Shown piece after piece: positions 58,651 to 64,000 of a stretch of 64,000 nucleotides of DNA. Every line of letters starts with the position of its first letter. The stretch's first letter is position 1. The notes below the pieces were generated by a model. The model did not search any database. It saw nothing but the letters and a program-made list of their open reading frames with translations, and was not told the origin of the DNA. The stretch spans positions 3,182,620-3,246,619 of the forward strand of contig CM055097.1 in the NCBI GenBank assembly GCA_029204225.1, read 5' to 3'. A program made the position numbers and the translations under genes. Origin of the DNA: Diphasiastrum complanatum (Eukaryota; Streptophyta; Lycopodiopsida; Lycopodiales; Lycopodiaceae).

Positions 58651-59484
58651 AGTATAATATTGACCTAGAGCTAATATCAATCTAAGGTCAATTCAAACTC
58701 CATTTTGACCTTTGGTTTCTAATCTACAAATTGAATTTTTTTAGGTATGTACAAACTTTTATAGGAGACACAATTGTAGTGGACTTTTAGTTTTTATATA
58801 AATCCAATAGTTAGTCCTCTATTGGTAAATGTATATTTAATCGATTGTAGGGTGATTTGGCTGATTGGTTCTTCACATAGTTTTTTTGAAGGTCTTCGTG
58901 TTATTTAAGGCTTGTGAGTGAGTTTTTGGTGGTTGAATCATGTTTTTTTTGGAAAATAGCTACTTGTGAAAAATAGGCAAAATCTAGCTTGATCTTTTGC
59001 AATATCATGTACACAGTGAAATTTCACATGTGTGGAGCATGTTCCCACGTGTGGAGGGTAGCCATAATCTTTTTAATTCATTTATGAAGAGTTTGAATAG
59101 TCAATAGGCCTTAATCTTGAGTTTGGGGGTACTTTGACTTTTCTACCCCATTCACACATGTTAGTAGGTGATTAGTCCAACTTTGGTGTGTGATGTAGCT
59201 CGAGGTAGGCTAGGCTTCTTACACATGGCATGATAGTAGAGGGCTAGTGACACTTTCCTATGTGTTGTCATGAAGTCATGTGACCAATCAAAAGTGAAAT
59301 GTTTTGAGCACTGGTATACTTATGAAAAAGAACTAACAACCTATGAGGATGTATACAACATTTTTCTACACGTAGAATAGAAGTGAGAGGTTGTAAAAGC
59401 TTGTAGTGAATTATCAAACAACTAGGCCTTATCTTCAATAGAGCAAGCATTGCTAACAAAGAAACCCTATAGTAGAACATTAGA

Positions 59485-59690
59485 CAACAAGAAGAAAAAT
59501 AAAAAATGTTGTGACTGACATAAGAATGGGCCTTGGGCCAAAGATTGTCAAAATAAAGGATATATATCAATGAAGGCAAACTAAAGTAGCAATCAATTAA
59601 ATGTGTTTGTTGTTGCATTGGCTTCACAAGACAATGACAATAATTGATTTAGGGGCAACACAACACATGATTGACAATTGACAATGGTTT
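59485..59690 (+). pseudogene. Copia gag zinc knuckle and protease scrap
   Basis: The segment reads CD, a stop, HKNGPWAKDCQNKGY, a broken CCHC zinc knuckle. About 35 residues later it reads IIDLGATQHMIDN, the copia protease site with DSG changed to DLG. Nothing before or after is recognisable. It is a short relic. Confidence 0.6.
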
Positions 59691-61564
59691 CTCCAATTCA
59701 CTCCATTGGTGACAATGTAGCGCAAGCGTTTAATGGGGATAAAATCTTAAACTTGCACCCCAAATAAAAGTACCCATCATTTTTGAGCGGAAAGGTAAGG
59801 AATATCTTGAATGTGTTTTTTGTGACATGCTTAAAGAAAAGTATAATAACTATTTTCTGAAAATTGTCAACTACTTTTCTAGCTTTTTAGTTAGTTTTGC
59901 AATTTGAGCCTAAATGAGGCCAAATTATTTTGTACACACAAAAGTTCATTTTTAGGTTTACTTGGCAATTTTGGCCAATATGACTAGTTTAGGTCAAGTT
60001 TTGGATAAGCTAAGCCAAATGACTCTAGAGAAAGGAGAAAGAGAGTCATCACTTTTAGCTATAAATAGTAGGCTCTTTGCTGGAATAGCATTAGGAGCAA
60101 CTTCATAGGTGCATATGTCATTGAAGAAAGAGTTCTTTTATGCTTTGAAAAAAATGTTGAAACATCTCACAAACGAGATTATCACAATTTCTAGGTCTTT
60201 GAATTGTTTGCCAAATATTTGTTTATCGATTACTATTTGAGGATATTGAAATGCATAATAAATTTAACGACCTTAAGAATAGGTTTTACATGTAAATAAT
60301 ACATGGATGACATAATTGACTTACAAAGCATGTCTCAAATTTGGTGTACTTTATAGTTTTTGATCTTGAATTTGATGCAACATTCTCATCGAAGTATGGC
60401 CTCAAAATTTGTTTATAGGTATACGATGTTTCCACATTCATTTATTCCTCCAACTTCTCTACATTTTATTGGCTATTTATGAGATTGTGCTAAACATCAT
60501 AATGCTATAAAGCCATCATTGGTTTGAACTTGTACCCTTTATAGGGTTTCATTTACATTGAAAGCAAGGAAAAACTTTCAAGTCAAGCTTTTCTTATTTT
60601 TCTTCCAGAGGCATAGTATCTCAGGATCTTCTTAGATCAAAGTGTTAATCTTGTCTATGTACTTGTAGTGCAATCACATTTGTAGCACTCTTTTGTCGTA
60701 AAATAAGTTTCAGCTTCTTTGATGAATAAAACACATTCATATCCTTCGGGGGAATATGTTTTCTTTTTGCATTTTTTTTAAGGTCCATGTAAAACACAAT
60801 TTATGGAAAAAAAACAACTATTTTCTTGTTTGGTAAGGTTTGCCTTCTCAGCCCTTCCATCGTTGGATGAGCTTTGCATTGGGTTACCGCCCTAGGCAGC
60901 AGGTCCTGCCCTGCCGAAAGAGCCTCAGAGTGTGTATAGCAAAATAATAAGCCAAAAGTGAAAACACTGAATCCTGTTGGATAAATTTTCATTACAAATT
61001 TTGGTTAGCATATTAATATGGAAATCAAGTCTATGTGGTTAATTCATGCACATTGCTAAGATTCTTCTATGACAGATCAGTAACACGATTCATAAATTTC
61101 ATTCACGTAACATCAAAATTGAAAAGAAAAGTTACAGTTCTAAACAATTCCAGAACACAGACTCAGCATTGCACCAGGGGCATTCTAGCCAGCAACATTG
61201 CATGCAGCTAAATGATTATTTGAAAAAATTATACTCTTTGCACTGAAATTGGCTAAAAGCCACAAGGTGAATCAAGCATATCCCCTGATATAGGTGAATG
61301 TTGCTATGTATCAGGGTTACTATATAATATAAGCTAACAAATTTTGCTATACAAAACCTCAATCTATTGCTAAACTGTTCTGCTGTAACGCTTTTTGGTA
61401 ATATCAACCCGTGGGAGCACAGAGAAATGTTCTGCTATAAATTATGGCATAGGACAGGATACCTTGCATTGATAGCAAGTCTTGCTTGTGTTGGATCCAT
61501 CAGAGCTCCTGCATTCTTGATTTATATGAGGAAAGAGATTGCTGCTGGGCTTATGTCAAGCCGT
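59691..61564. other. No recognisable gene; 3' flank of O-methyltransferase
   Basis: AT-rich with short chance frames. The last few hundred bases lie downstream of the minus-strand O-methyltransferase and should include its 3' UTR, but no poly(A) signal was fixed. Confidence 0.4.
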
Positions 61565-62813
61565 TCAGAGTTCTAGAACTTTGTAGAATTCTAAAACAGA
61601 CATGGAATCAATAGTGCAGATCACTTTAATCCCTGCAAACCCAGCAGCAAGGGCCAGATCCTTGAATTCTTCCTCGGTGCGCTCCTTTCCACCTTGATTG
61701 TAGGCCAGCATGAGCAGATCTACGCTGTAGCCAACTTTGGCAGCAAGACTATGATCTACTGTAGCAGGCAACACAGCGTCTACCACAATCACTTTGCCGG
61801 CGTCGGGAACAGACTTGTAGCAATTTTTGAGGATTGTGAGGCAGTGATCATCGCTCCAATCGTGCAAGATCCACTGCAAAAACCCGCAAGTAGTCAATCT
61901 CCACAGTACCAAAAAGTCCAGGGGAAAAGGATTCGATAAAAGGACTAGCTCAAATGCTTTATAGAAAAAAAAGCTTTAGTACCTTCATGAAGATGGCTTC
62001 TCCTGAAGGCACGCTTTCAAACATGTTCCCACCAACGTGCTCTACACCAGGATATTGTGGGGCAAGAGCCACAACATGAGGCTGATCGAAATTTATCCCT
62101 TGAATGTGGGGATATTTCGACACAATCATGTTGAGCGATGATCCGAATCCTCCCCCTACATCAACCAGTTTGCTGATGTTCTTAAAGCCATCATATGCAT
62201 CAAGGGTAGCTTTCATGAAGAGTGTTGAGTGGCTTCCCATGGCGGTGTTGAAGAGCTTGTCCAAGCGAGGATCTTCTGTCCCCAGCTGGAATGCATTCTT
62301 GCCATGAGCTTTGAAGAAAGGCTCTCCTCCATCCAGCACTGCCTCAGGAAGGTACTGCCATGAGGCCATGAACACTTTATCCTGGTTCATCACAACCAGA
62401 GGTGCCAATGACATGCCCATCTCATCCTTGATTAGATACTTGCAAAGAGGAGTGAGTCCATATCTGCTCTCTTTCTTACCATCTACCTCCACAATTGTGT
62501 CACTGAGAATTTCTCTGGATGCAAGAAGCTTAAGGATGCGGTCAAGGTAGACAGCAGATTTGGTCGTAGTGGTAGGAATGTGAGCAACAATGTCTTTTGC
62601 AGAGATGGGTTCAGTAGGGCTCACTTTGTTGATGATCTCAAACACATCCAGAATAATGGCTGCTCTGAGAGCCATGGGAACTGTGCTCAAAGTGCCCAGC
62701 TCCAATACCTTCATTCTCTCCAAGTTCTGTACCTTGGTGGGCTCTGCTTCTTTCTCTTCCACCTTGGAAGCTGCCCCATTCTCTTCCACCAGTCCAATCT
62801 TGTCAGAACCCAT
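61565..62813 (-). CDS. Plant class II O-methyltransferase (COMT/flavonoid OMT-like), two exons
   Basis: The product is predicted to transfer a methyl group from S-adenosylmethionine to a phenolic hydroxyl in the cytosol. Exon 1 is 62813-61983 and exon 2 is 61873-61565. They are joined across a 109-bp intron (GTACTA...TTTGCAG) at FMK|WILHDW, the intron site usual for COMT genes. The protein is 379 aa, slightly longer than typical COMT because of a charged N-terminal extension (about 1-30). A dimerisation domain lies at about 30-130. SAM motif LVDVGGGFG is at 216-224, with NFDQPHVV after it. The catalytic base is His281 (HDWSDDHC), with Glu341 (GGKE). The second catalytic acid is Asp309 (VVDAVLP), where lignin COMT has Glu and chalcone/isoflavone OMTs have Asp. 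The overall sequence is still COMT-like. Exact substrate is open: phenylpropanoid or flavonoid. No defect is visible. Confidence 0.92.
61874..61982 (-). other. Intron of O-methyltransferase gene
   Basis: 109 bp, phase 0, with GT at the minus-strand 5' end and a pyrimidine-rich TTTTTGCAG acceptor. Position between FMK and WILHDW is conserved in the family. Confidence 0.88.
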
Positions 62814-62971
62814 CTCTCCTCGCCCTTTTCCTCTCTATCTGTGAAATTATTTTGTGCTTCGAAGTTCCTCTGCAGCCTTCCGAAAAAAGTCGCTCTCTTT
62901 CTCTCTGATAACAGAGATGGAGCACAAAAGAAAACGTGAGCTGCTGTGAGACTCGAAGAAGAGAAGCGCGA

Positions 62972-62979
62972 ATTATATA
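62972..62979 (-). promoter_or_regulatory. Candidate TATA box of O-methyltransferase gene
   Basis: Minus-strand TATATAAT lies about 160 bp upstream of the ATG at 62813. The intervening DNA is CT/GA-rich leader. Position and sequence fit a core promoter; TSS is not shown. Confidence 0.55.
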
Positions 62980-63051
62980 GAATTTAGAAAACGTCAAGTT
63001 AGAATAGGTACACCTACTGCTTTCCTTTGCTTGTGGCCAGGACAAGGACAC

Positions 63052-63056
<5 letters not shown>

Positions 63057-63086
<30 letters not shown>
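63057..63086. repeat. (CT)n microsatellite upstream of OMT gene
   Basis: About 30 bp of CT repeat (GA on the gene strand), 245-275 bp upstream of the ATG. GA repeats are common in plant promoters and can bind BBR/BPC proteins, but a role here is speculative. Confidence 0.9.
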
Positions 63087-63090
<4 letters not shown>

Positions 63091-64000
63091 GGCTAAACAA
63101 TTTAACCACCTCAAGCAATAGTTACTTGTTTTTCTCTCTTTCTCTCAAAGGAATCTTAGGACAATATCTAAAGGCTGAACAATTTAAGCACCTATGACCT
63201 CAGCCATAGTTCTTTTCACTTGGTTTCTTTTTTGGCCACTAGAGCAACTAGTTAGTTATATGTATAAGTTACACAACAAGCATAACTAATTTCCTAGGTT
63301 TGAAGCAAGCTCCTAGTGTCTCTTGTGTCTACCTAGAAAATAATTTAATCCTTGCTCATCAACTTTGCAAATAATGCCCTTGTCCAACTCACCACTCAAG
63401 TGCATTGGGATAAAATAAGTATTGTTCTTTACCTTGTAAAAATTTATCTTCATTCTTTTAACTTAAGAGGGTTTTCATCAAATAAGTCTAAAATGAACTA
63501 TTGAGCTATCTTAAACACAACTACAAATATGGGGCTGGCACCTTTGCCACACACATAAGACGCGGCCCATGTTTGGCCTGTAAGGCCTAGCGTGGTAGTT
63601 TTCGTGGCAATCAATGGCAACAGACGAGTGGTAGTGCCATGTTGCCAAAATTTTCAATTGATGACAACTTTAAATTTGAGATTTTTGTAACAAAATTAAA
63701 GAATGTAGTAATGCAATGACTACTCAGAAAACATAGCAACTTCAAGCTTATCATTCTCGATGCCTTCACATATCCTCCCTCTCCTCTTATGTGTTGCTAA
63801 AGGGTGTCTTAGTTTTTGTAAAGTTGTCCTATGTACTTGAGGCCATATTCATTTTTCCATTCTAAGTATCCTTAGTGACTTTGGCCGTTTACTAGTACTT
63901 TTGGTTTTGCGGACTATTGAGATTTTGCTTGAGTTTGCGATAAGATATGTTGGAATTTGGTTAGTGTTGTACAATCACTCTTCAAATGTACATGTTCTTT
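63087..64000. other. No recognisable gene
   Basis: AT-rich upstream flank of the O-methyltransferase gene. No gene, repeat or RNA was recognised up to the window end. Confidence 0.45.

Noticed and set aside
59268-59627. 119-residue minus-strand frame
   Set aside because: Antisense to a recognisable copia gag/protease relic and without its own motif.

Overview
The window looks like nuclear DNA of a vascular land plant with a repeat-rich, AT-rich genome. The evidence is spliceosomal introns, a PLS-class PPR-DYW gene, an RMA-type RING gene, a plant class II O-methyltransferase, and dense Ty1/copia, Ty3/gypsy and LINE remnants. The PPR repeat style and the amount of nested repeat DNA fit a gymnosperm or a fern better than a compact angiosperm. 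That is an inference; nothing here fixes the species.

Three genes look intact. They are a membrane-anchored RING E3 ligase (19290-20069, minus), a PPR-DYW organelle RNA-editing factor (31557-33936, plus, with a predicted short first exon encoding a transit-like peptide), and a caffeate/flavonoid-type O-methyltransferase (61565-62813, minus, two exons). They are unrelated and far apart. Each is an island among repeats, and no operon-like logic applies.

0-13 kb: a broken, intronless histone H3/CENH3-like gene (568-1228) lies upstream of a truncated copia element (2176-3717). A second copia element follows, with a clear LTR and PBS (3773-about 5480). After unassigned DNA come two convergent, intron-bearing degenerate genes. 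One is unrecognised (8970-10254, plus). The other resembles a C48/Ulp1 cysteine peptidase (10983-12012, minus) and directly abuts an LTR and PBS (12000-12661). A foldback element sits between two copies of the peptidase's last exon.

13-31 kb: a non-autonomous LTR element with an orphan ORF (14648-17922), the RING gene, then minus-strand copia and gypsy debris (20.6-27 kb), an LTR fragment, and a copia pol fragment whose 3' LTR begins about 0.6 kb upstream of the PPR gene.

31-39 kb: the PPR gene, duplicated 3' flank, a 370-bp MITE, and a decayed minus-strand copy of a PPR-DYW 3' end that was split by an LTR of the same family as the one at 12 kb.

39.7-48.9 kb: a three-copy tandem array (units of about 2.5-3.6 kb). 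Each unit carries the same 5'-truncated LINE end, and two carry a long near-perfect palindrome.

49-64 kb: LINE RT and copia RT/RNase H fragments, a full-length but inactivated copia element with both LTRs (52252-58650), a copia gag/protease scrap, and the O-methyltransferase with a TATA box.

All retroelements seen carry stops, frameshifts or active-site losses. I found no tRNA, rRNA or CRISPR array. Family names come from motif recognition only; no search was run.
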